This document shows positions 35,966-41,416 of a stretch of DNA of 41,416 nucleotides, piece after piece. The number at the start of each line of letters is the position of its first letter. Position 1 is the first letter of the stretch. The stretch comes from an uncultured Acidobacteriota bacterium (GTDB taxonomy: Bacteria; Acidobacteriota; Vicinamibacteria; Vicinamibacterales; UBA2999): NCBI GenBank assembly GCA_902826065.1, contig CADEDM010000021.1, forward strand, positions 1 through 41,416, given 5' to 3'. Under the pieces are notes generated by a model. That model was not told where the DNA came from, did not search any database, and worked only from the letters and a program-made list of their open reading frames with translations. Position numbers and translations under genes: made by a program.

Positions 35966-36768
35966 TGCGGCGGCGGGCCGACGCGCGCGTCGCCCGGCCG
36001 GCCCCGCGCGGCACCACGACGCTGGCGCGGGCGCTCTCCAAGCGCGGCCTGGCGTCGCGGGCCGAAGCCATCGCGCTGATTGTCGATGGCCGCGTCCGCA
36101 TCGCCGGCCGAGTGGTGCGCGACCCGGGCGTGGCCGTCGTGCCCGAGACGCTCGAGGTCGCGATCGACGGCGAATCGCGTCGCGCCCCCGCGTGGCGCAC
36201 GGTGGCACTGCACAAGCCACGCGGCGTGGTCACCACGCGCCGCGATACCGCGGGACGCCCCACCGTCTACGACCTGCTCGCGCCCCTCGGCCACGGCCTG
36301 GCTCCCGCAGGCCGCCTGGATCTCGCGTCCTCGGGCCTGCTCGTCTGCACCAACGACACGCAGCTCGCGGCGTGGCTCACGGACCCGGCGCACGCGGTCG
36401 AGAAGGAATACGCGGTCACGGTGCGGGGCCGGGTGACGACGTCCACGGTCGAGGCCCTCGACGCCGGTATCGACGACGACGGTGAGCGTCTGCGGGCGGC
36501 GTCGATCGCGGTGCGCAAGGTCTCGGCCCGCGAGACCCACCTCGTGGTCGTGCTGCGTGAAGGACGCAATCGCGAGATCCGGCGGCTCTTCCAGGCGGCG
36601 GGACACGAGGTGACCCGGCTGTTGCGCGTGCGCATCGGCGCGCTCACGCTTGGCACGCTCGCGCCCGGCCACTGGATGGATATTCGACGAGAAATGGTCG
36701 AGCGATATTTCCCGGGGTATTCTGGTGGGCGGTCGCGCGTCTCCCCACGATCGACACCGGCGCGGTGA
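35965..36768 (+). CDS. RsuA/RluB-family 23S or 16S rRNA pseudouridine synthase
   Basis: 267 residues. An N-terminal S4 RNA-binding domain (LARALSKRGLASRAEAIALI, about 20-75) is followed by the catalytic domain. GRLDLASSGLLVCTNDTQLA holds the catalytic Asp; KPRGVVTTRRD and LREGRNREIRRLFQAAGHEV are family motifs. The exact rRNA site cannot be read. ATG at 35965 overlaps yajQ by 1 nt. The upstream in-frame extension is a shadow. It has a Lys/Arg-rich tail. Confidence 0.92.
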   Translation: MRRRADARVARPAPRGTTTLARALSKRGLASRAEAIALIVDGRVRIAGRVVRDPGVAVVPETLEVAIDGESRRAPAWRTVALHKPRGVVTTRRDTAGRPTVYDLLAPLGHGLAPAGRLDLASSGLLVCTNDTQLAAWLTDPAHAVEKEYAVTVRGRVTTSTVEALDAGIDDDGERLRAASIAVRKVSARETHLVVVLREGRNREIRRLFQAAGHEVTRLLRVRIGALTLGTLAPGHWMDIRREMVERYFPGYSGGRSRVSPRSTPAR

Positions 36769-36795
36769 CGCGCGCCCCAACGCAAGGAGTTCCAC

Positions 36796-37950
36796 GTGAG
36801 ACAGGTTCGACTGCTGACGATGGCTGCGCTGCTCGCTGTGGCGGCGGTGGTGACGATCTCGCCGCTCGGCGCGCGCCAGGCGGCGCCCGGCGCGCCCACC
36901 AACCTCGTTATCGTGACCGGTCCGGGCGGTGGCGTCAGCCTGCAGTGGACGCACTCGACCGGCACGTTCACCCACTACATCATCGAAGCCGGCGGCGCGC
37001 CGGCGGCGCCCTTCCTCCGCATCGCCACCGACGCGTTCCGGAACGGCTCCGGGGCAACGCCCGGGTACTACGGCAAGATGCCCGATCTGGTCGCCGCCTT
37101 CTCGGCCGCGGGCATCGGCGCCGGTGACTTCTACGTGCGCATCCGCGGCGCCAACGGCGCCGCCGAGAGCGCGCCGAGCAACGAGGTGGTCGCGCACATC
37201 CGCGCCGGCTGCTATCAGCCTGGCACGCCCACCGACTTCACGGCGATCATGCGCGGCGACTTTGGCATGCTGCAGTGGAACCCCGGCGACGGCGGTGTGC
37301 CCACCACCTACCTGATCTACGCCAGCACGGTCCCGAATCTGCCCTCACCGCAGTTCGTGATTCCCGTGGCCACGCCCAACCTGACGGTGCCGATTCCGGT
37401 GGGGACCTGGTACGTGCGGATCGCGGCGAGCAATGGCTGCGGCACCAGCGCGCCGTCGGCGGAATACACGGTGACCTCGCCCTCCACGTCGCCGGCGCGC
37501 ACGGCCGATCCGGCGCCGGGTGCCCGCCTGCCGCAGCCCAACGTCGAGTACCTGGTGCGGGTGTTCGGCGCAGAAGCCGCGGCGCAAGGCCTTCTGCAGA
37601 CCTCGGTGTCGTGCCCGCAGCGTGCGGGTGGGCCGTTCTTCGATCCGATCGAAGCGCGGAAGACGATCCTGAACCCGTTCATCACCTACATCGTCGACCG
37701 GCTGCGCCTCTACGACACGCGCTTCGGCTACAACGCCAAGCCGACGCGGGCCTGGACGCCGGCGGTGATCGCCGGCGACGAGATCGCGTATCACCACGGG
37801 TCCGACGCCGCGGAAGGCTCGCCCAACGCCTACGCGGTGGACGTGCTGTTCGGCCACTGCACCGGAGCGATCGGCAACCCGCGCGAGGAAGTCGGCTATC
37901 GGGCCTTCTACGACGAGTTCGTGCGCTGGACCGGCGCCGGCCGCTTCTGA
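36796..37950 (+). CDS. Secreted FN3-repeat protein with unassigned C-terminal domain
   Basis: 384 residues; a signal peptide (1-27) is followed by two fibronectin-III-like modules (about 31-135 and 143-228). Each ends in a similar strand, YVRIRGANGAAESAPSNEV (113-131) and YVRIAASNGCGTSAPSAEY (206-224). Residues 244-384 form a domain I do not recognise, shared with the next gene: RLPQPN, Cys273, DTRFGYNAKPTR (307-318), AGDEI (326-330), AVDV...HC (347-355) and a terminal RWTGAGRF. GTG start at 36796 has an AGGAG site 6 nt upstream. It lies 27 nt after the pseudouridine synthase stop and 27 nt before the paralogue. Confidence 0.8.
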   Translation: MRQVRLLTMAALLAVAAVVTISPLGARQAAPGAPTNLVIVTGPGGGVSLQWTHSTGTFTHYIIEAGGAPAAPFLRIATDAFRNGSGATPGYYGKMPDLVAAFSAAGIGAGDFYVRIRGANGAAESAPSNEVVAHIRAGCYQPGTPTDFTAIMRGDFGMLQWNPGDGGVPTTYLIYASTVPNLPSPQFVIPVATPNLTVPIPVGTWYVRIAASNGCGTSAPSAEYTVTSPSTSPARTADPAPGARLPQPNVEYLVRVFGAEAAAQGLLQTSVSCPQRAGGPFFDPIEARKTILNPFITYIVDRLRLYDTRFGYNAKPTRAWTPAVIAGDEIAYHHGSDAAEGSPNAYAVDVLFGHCTGAIGNPREEVGYRAFYDEFVRWTGAGRF

Positions 37951-37977
37951 GCCGACGACCGACGAGGAGACGACCCG

Positions 37978-38907
37978 ATGCGCGTGTGGATGGGATTGGG
38001 CGTGGTGGCGCTCGGGGCCACAATTGCGGCCTGCAGCGGCCAGCCGGGCGGCGTGACGTCGCCGTCGGCGGCCGCCGGCAGCCAGGGCGCTGCGGCTGAC
38101 GGCTCGACGCTGAAGGTGCCGGCGCCGCGGTTGATCGGGCCGGTCGGCAACGCGACGGCGGCGGCGAATGCCACGTTGCTGGTGGAGCCGACGGTGGGAC
38201 GCTATGCCTCCATCACGGCGACCTCGGCACGCTACCAGGTCAGCGAGACGGCGGACTTCGCGGGCTTGACCGACGAAGGCAGCGCGCCGTCGGCGCCGAA
38301 CGTCCCGCTCATCAGCTACCGCATCCAGCGCGCACAACGCGCGGGCATCAAGGTGTTCTGGCGGGCCCGCGCCGAGTACGAGGGCGCGTTCGGTCCCTGG
38401 TCGGCGCCGGCCGAGTTCACGGTGGCCGGCTCGACGCCGCCACCGCCGCCGCCGCCGTCCGGCGGAGTCAATCGCACGCCGAACCCGCCGGCGGGTCAGC
38501 GACTGCCGCTGCCGAACATGGCCGCGCAGATCGCGCAATGGACGTCAGAGCGTCCCGACCTCTTCCCGTCGCAGCAGTGTCCGCTGGGCGTGAAGTACGT
38601 CAACAACCCGTGGCAGGACTACATCGTCGGCAGACTCCGCCAGGTCGACACGCGGTGGGGCTACAACGCCAAGCCCACGCGTGGACCGGTCGACAACGGC
38701 GGCCGTCCCGTGGTCGCCGCCGGCGACGAGATCCTCTACAACTGGGGCTCGAACGCCGACGAGGGCAACACCACCGAGGTCCACGCGGTGGACATCCTGA
38801 CGGCCCACTGCGGCGACAAGGAGCCCCGGCCGATTGCGCCGTCGCTCACGTGGCGGGTGTTCACGGGCGAAGAAGCCGTGCGCTGGACGGGAGCCGGGCG
38901 GTTCTGA
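37978..38907 (+). CDS. Lipoprotein with the same unassigned C-terminal domain
   Basis: 309 residues. The lipobox IAAC predicts lipidation at Cys19. An N-terminal beta-sandwich-like region (about 45-150) resembles FN3/Ig modules. A run of seven prolines (154-160) forms a hinge. Residues 175-309 match the C-terminus of the preceding protein: RLPLPN, Cys201, DTRWGYNAKPTR (224-235), AGDEI (248-252), AVDI...HC (270-278) and terminal RWTGAGRF. A GAGGAG ribosome site lies upstream of the ATG. Tandem arrangement suggests duplication of the C-terminal domain and a shared process. Confidence 0.8.
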   Translation: MRVWMGLGVVALGATIAACSGQPGGVTSPSAAAGSQGAAADGSTLKVPAPRLIGPVGNATAAANATLLVEPTVGRYASITATSARYQVSETADFAGLTDEGSAPSAPNVPLISYRIQRAQRAGIKVFWRARAEYEGAFGPWSAPAEFTVAGSTPPPPPPPSGGVNRTPNPPAGQRLPLPNMAAQIAQWTSERPDLFPSQQCPLGVKYVNNPWQDYIVGRLRQVDTRWGYNAKPTRGPVDNGGRPVVAAGDEILYNWGSNADEGNTTEVHAVDILTAHCGDKEPRPIAPSLTWRVFTGEEAVRWTGAGRF

Positions 38908-38920
38908 CACCCACGCGCGG

Positions 38921-39745
38921 CTAGAGGAAGAAGTCCGGCATCAAGTCCTCCTCCCGCGCGCCGTCCTGCAGGTAGCGTGAGAGGTCGGTGATGCCTTCCG
39001 CGCGCAGCACGTCGTCGTCGATGAAGAACTGCCCCGTGCACTCGCGGCTCGGGCGCGTGACGATGGCGTGGGCGGCCTCGCTCATGATCTCGACCCGCCG
39101 CGTGCGGCGCTGCCGCGTCTCCTCACCGGCGATGTAGCTGATCGCCGCCGTGTCGATGGCCGTGCGCGGCCACAGCGCGTTCACCGCCACACCGCGGTCG
39201 CGGAACTCTTCTGCGATGCCCAGCACGCACAGGCTCATCCCGTACTTGGCCATCGTGTAGGCGAGGTGCGGCGCGAACCACTTTGGATCCAGGTTCAGCG
39301 GCGGCGCCAGCATCAGCACGTGCGGGTTGGCAGCCTGCAACAGGTGCGGCAGGCAGTGCTGCGTGGTCAGGTAGGTGCCGCGCGCGTTCACCTGGTGCAT
39401 CAGATCGTAGCGGCGGATCGGCGTCTCCAGCGTGCCGGTGAGGGAGATGGCCGAGGCGTTGTTGACGACGACGTCGATGCTGCCGAAGCGTTCGACCGCG
39501 GCACGCACCGCCGCCTTCACCTGTGGCTCCTCGCGCACGTCCATCGCCACCGCCAGCGCCCGCCCGCCGGCGCGTTCGACCGCCTCGGCCGCCGTGTGGA
39601 TCGTGCCCGGCAGCTTCGGGTGCGCGTCGACGCTCTTCCCGGTCACCACCACGTTCGCGCCGTCGGCGGCCGCGCGCACCGCGATGGCGAGCCCGATGCC
39701 GCGGCTGGCGCCCGTGATGAACAGTGTGCGGCCCGAGAGGGACAT
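38921..39745 (-). CDS. Short-chain dehydrogenase (HSDL2-like)
   Basis: NAD(P)-dependent SDR of 274 residues. Cofactor motif TGASRGIG (11-18), NNAS, and the catalytic YxxxK as AYTMAKYGMS with the upstream catalytic-Ser region. LNLDPKWFAPHLAYTMAKYG and the C-terminal FFIDDDVLRAEGITDLSRY match hydroxysteroid-dehydrogenase-like protein 2 and its bacterial homologues; the substrate is unknown. ATG at 39745 is preferred: a GACAAT -10-like element ends 7 nt upstream. An ATG at 39754 is the alternative. No Shine-Dalgarno is visible. Confidence 0.9.
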   Translation of the reverse strand: MSLSGRTLFITGASRGIGLAIAVRAAADGANVVVTGKSVDAHPKLPGTIHTAAEAVERAGGRALAVAMDVREEPQVKAAVRAAVERFGSIDVVVNNASAISLTGTLETPIRRYDLMHQVNARGTYLTTQHCLPHLLQAANPHVLMLAPPLNLDPKWFAPHLAYTMAKYGMSLCVLGIAEEFRDRGVAVNALWPRTAIDTAAISYIAGEETRQRRTRRVEIMSEAAHAIVTRPSRECTGQFFIDDDVLRAEGITDLSRYLQDGAREEDLMPDFFL

Positions 39746-39761
39746 GCCGCACATTGTCGTT

Positions 39762-39796
39762 GGGATCAGGGACCGGGGACCAGGTATCGGGGCACA
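39762..39796. repeat. 7-nt tandem array (GGGAYCR units)
   Basis: Five consecutive 7-mers in register: GGGATCA, GGGACCG, GGGACCA, GGTATCG and GGGCACA. The array is just upstream of the SDR gene. The same unit in reverse orientation occurs at 39882-39910 across a terminator hairpin. Confidence 0.6.
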
Positions 39797-39834
39797 CGAC
39801 GCCGCCCGCAGGAAGCGCAGGGCTGAAAACACGA

Positions 39835-39862
39835 AGGGCCCGGTGGATTTCCACCGGGCCCT
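39835..39862 (-). terminator. intrinsic terminator of the Tat zinc-ribbon gene
   Basis: Perfect 12-bp stem AGGGCCCGGTGG/CCACCGGGCCCT with loop ATTT, 58 nt beyond the minus-strand stop at 39920. On the minus strand it is followed by a T-rich stretch (CTTCGTGTTTTC). The stem could work on either strand. Confidence 0.7.
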
Positions 39863-39881
39863 CTGAAGTCTGATCGGCTCC

Positions 39882-39910
39882 TGGTCCCTGGTCCTTCGGT
39901 CCCCGGTCCC
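39882..39910. repeat. 7-nt tandem array, inverse orientation
   Basis: Four 7-mers on the plus strand, TGGTCCC, TGGTCCT, TCGGTCC and CCGGTCC, are the reverse complement of the GGGACCR unit seen at 39762-39796. With the hairpin between them, the two arrays form an imperfect inverted pair. Confidence 0.55.
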
Positions 39911-39919
39911 TACACGGGT

Positions 39920-40228
39920 CTATTCCGCGTAGCTGTAGCCGCAGTTCTCACACACCCACATGCGGCCCTGCTTGTACATGTTGTAGGCGCACTGCGGACA
40001 GATGCGGTACTCGCGGCCGTCGGCGTCGGTGTAGGTCTTCTGGCTGCTGCCGCCACTCGACTTCTCGTCGTTGGCGAACGGGTCCTTCTTCTCTTCCTTC
40101 GGCTTCGGCTTCTGCTGGTCGTCCAGGTCCTGCGCCGCGAGCGGGGCCGCGACCGTGAGACCGATGGCGGCGGCGAACAGCGCCGACCCGCGCAAGAAGC
40201 TACGACGGTTCAGAGAATCTTCGACCAT
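39920..40228 (-). CDS. Tat-exported rubredoxin-like zinc-ribbon protein
   Basis: 102 residues. The N-terminus NRRSFLRG (7-14) with a hydrophobic segment is a twin-arginine signal, cleavage near LAAQ (about residue 33). A Lys/Glu/Ser-rich linker (37-65) follows. The C-terminal ribbon has Cys77-x2-Cys80 and Cys93-x2-Cys96 (CPQC and CENC), a rubredoxin/zinc-ribbon arrangement. Tat export of a folded metal-binding domain makes sense because the metal is loaded in the cytoplasm. Fe or Zn cannot be told. GGGAGG ribosome site is about 8-9 nt before the ATG. Function unknown. Confidence 0.8.
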   Translation of the reverse strand: MVEDSLNRRSFLRGSALFAAAIGLTVAAPLAAQDLDDQQKPKPKEEKKDPFANDEKSSGGSSQKTYTDADGREYRICPQCAYNMYKQGRMWVCENCGYSYAE

Positions 40229-40365
40229 GTGCGCTGCCTCCCCGGGCTACGCCCGAGTCCTGTTCGCAGTGTACGCGAACGCCGCCGGCTCCGGTGTCAG
40301 GCGGTGGCGAATTCTGTCTTCTTTTGTCTTGCGCCGCAAGCACGCGACCGAACAGCCGTTCGGCG

Positions 40366-40749
40366 TCAGTCGACGGACCGAATCTCGACCGTGCCGGTGA
40401 TGCGGCGCGACACGGGGCAGCGGCCGGCAATCTCGCCGAGGCGTTGCCGCTGTTCGTCCGACAGGAGCGCGCCGTAGCTGATGCGCCGTTCGATCACGTA
40501 GACGCCCTGGTCGTCGCGGCCGCTGAGATCGACCTGCAGGTCGCCGAGCTCCCAGCCCTTGCGTCCGGCATACATCTTCAACGTCATCGCCACGCACGCG
40601 CCCACCGACGCCAGCAGCAGCTCGGTGGGACCGGGGCCGCGGTCTTCCCCGCCGACGTCGGTCAGCTCGTCCGAGAGCACTTCGTGATGGCGGATGGTGA
40701 CGGTCTGGGCGAACGGCCCGCCGGCGGAGGCCACGTGCACGCTGGTCAT
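40366..40749 (-). CDS. OsmC-family protein
   Basis: 127-residue OsmC/Ohr-fold protein. Catalytic-type Cys52 lies in SVGACVAMTLKMYA and Cys111 in GRCPVSRRITG, the two-cysteine pattern of peroxiredoxin-like OsmC proteins that reduce organic hydroperoxides. GPTELLLASVGAC (40-52 region) is the family signature. Closest to the YhfA/OsmC subgroup; substrate not known. A TACGCT -10-like element ends 6 nt before the ATG (40756-40761), no Shine-Dalgarno. Confidence 0.92.
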   Translation of the reverse strand: MTSVHVASAGGPFAQTVTIRHHEVLSDELTDVGGEDRGPGPTELLLASVGACVAMTLKMYAGRKGWELGDLQVDLSGRDDQGVYVIERRISYGALLSDEQRQRLGEIAGRCPVSRRITGTVEIRSVD

Positions 40750-40802
40750 GCGCGGAGCGTACCTCAGCCCCCGGCGCCGCGGCCAGCGCGGCGCGCCGCC
40801 GC

Positions 40803-41201
40803 TCAGAGCGAGACCGGCGCGCGGTTGATCATGAAGGTGGCCATGTGCGCGAAGAAGCCGCGCAGCACGGCCGCGGCGTCCTCGGGCAGGGCCGCCTCGT
40901 CGAGGGCGCGCTCCATCAGCGCGACCCAGCGGTTCCGCGCCGTCATGTCGATGGCGAACGGCATGTGCCGCATGCGCAGCCGCGGATGGCCGCGCTGCTC
41001 GATGTAGCGTGGCGGACCGCCGAAGCGGCCGACCAGGAAGTCGCGCAGGCGCACCTCGGCGCCCTCGAGATCGTCAGCGGGATACATCGGGCCCAGGATG
41101 TCGTCGGCGGGCACGTGTGCGTAGAACGCACGCACCAGGCGGGCGAAGCCTTCCTCGCCGATGCGCGCGTACACCTGGCCCTCGTCGAGCGGCGTACTCA
41201 T
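40803..41201 (-). CDS. Truncated haemoglobin (group II type)
   Basis: 132-residue globin of the trHbII class. The proximal haem His is His79 in RGHPRLRMRHMPF, the conserved Trp92 (G8) is in NRWVALM, and FYAHVPADDILGPMY is the A/B-helix region. Members bind O2 or NO and can handle reactive nitrogen or oxygen species. It lies 53 nt from the OsmC-like gene on the same strand, though each has its own -10. A TATCAT element ends 6 nt before the ATG. Confidence 0.93.
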   Translation of the reverse strand: MSTPLDEGQVYARIGEEGFARLVRAFYAHVPADDILGPMYPADDLEGAEVRLRDFLVGRFGGPPRYIEQRGHPRLRMRHMPFAIDMTARNRWVALMERALDEAALPEDAAAVLRGFFAHMATFMINRAPVSL

Positions 41202-41207
41202 GGATCG

Positions 41208-41213
41208 ATGATA
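41208..41213 (-). promoter_or_regulatory. -10 element of the globin gene (leaderless-type)
   Basis: TATCAT on the minus strand, 6 nt before the globin ATG. CTACGG lies exactly 17 nt upstream (41231-41236), as for the response regulator gene. Confidence 0.5.
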
Positions 41214-41246
41214 CCCGTCCGCCTGCGCGGCCGTAGAATGCAGGAG

Positions 41247-41416
41247 ATGAATGACGACGGTCCGAAGAGCGCCTACGAGCTGGCGATGGCGCGCCTGCGC
41301 CGCAAGGATGCCGACGACGGCACGAGCGAGCAGCCGCTCAACGAGGCGCAGAAGGCGGCGATCGCGGAGGTGCGGCAGATCTACGCCGCCCGCAAGGCGC
41401 AGGCCGAGATCATGCA
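41247..41416 (+). CDS. Charged helical protein, truncated at the window end
   Basis: Only the first 56 residues are visible: MNDDGPKSAYELAMARLRRK opens an acidic and helical sequence (SEQPLNEAQKAAIAEVRQIY). Not assignable to a known function. The ATG at 41247 is preferred because TAGAAT (41234-41239) ends 7 nt upstream; an in-frame ATG at 41238 overlaps that element. The AGGAG directly adjoining the ATG is too close to act as a ribosome site. Divergent from the globin gene. Confidence 0.6.
   Translation, partial: MNDDGPKSAYELAMARLRRKDADDGTSEQPLNEAQKAAIAEVRQIYAARKAQAEIM

Noticed and set aside
38448-38470. CCG triplet repeat as a structural DNA repeat
   Set aside because: It encodes the poly-proline hinge of the lipoprotein and is explained by coding.

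Overview
The window is a single stretch of high-GC (roughly 70% by eye), densely packed bacterial chromosome. It looks like a Gram-negative environmental bacterium: it carries LPS core/heptose genes, an O-antigen ligase family protein and a LolB-like outer-membrane lipoprotein. The codon bias, the mix of housekeeping genes, the FN3-type secreted proteins and the MXAN_5187-like protein suggest an acidobacterium (Vicinamibacteria-like). That placement is an inference; no rRNA or other phylogenetic marker was searched. There is no sign of phage, IS elements or CRISPR, and no gene-free stretch longer than 300 bases.

Layout. (1) 1-5620, minus strand: TPR protein - LolB-like lipoprotein - ispE - tRNA-Gln(UUG) - prs - rplY, the same order I recall for the Pseudomonas locus. 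(2) 5699-9106, plus strand: a tightly overlapping LPS cluster of UPF0434/Trm112-like zinc protein, GT9 heptosyltransferase (apparently CTG start), O-antigen ligase family membrane protein and heptose-7-phosphate kinase. (3) 9137-13793: purH (minus), a cold-shock gene with its own promoter and a terminator-like hairpin in its leader, two poorly characterised minus-strand genes, and selA. (4) 13797-26172, minus strand: a complex I operon read nuoA-B-C-gmhA-D-EF-H-J-K-L-M-N. nuoE and nuoF are fused, nuoG and nuoI are absent, and a phosphoheptose isomerase gene sits between nuoC and nuoD. (5) 26306-36768: a GT4 glycosyltransferase, a small coiled-coil protein, a full-length Lhr helicase overlapping a nei/fpg-type DNA glycosylase, a membrane protein, fdhD with a single-domain response regulator, a YajQ-family nucleotide-binding protein and an RsuA-type pseudouridine synthase. 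(6) 36796-38907: two tandem secreted proteins with different N-termini but the same C-terminal domain of about 135-140 residues, which I cannot assign to a known family. (7) 38921-41416: an SDR oxidoreductase, a Tat-exported zinc-ribbon protein, an OsmC-like protein, a truncated haemoglobin and the start of a charged helical protein.

How the genes connect. GmhA inside the nuo operon and the HldE-type kinase in the LPS cluster catalyse consecutive steps of ADP-heptose synthesis, which the GT9 enzyme would use. prs and purH supply nucleotide precursors. selA and fdhD both hint at a formate dehydrogenase elsewhere in the genome, possibly selenocysteine-containing. Lhr and Nei form a DNA repair pair. 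Several monocistronic genes have a -10-like hexamer only 6-8 nt before the start codon and no Shine-Dalgarno, suggesting leaderless transcripts.
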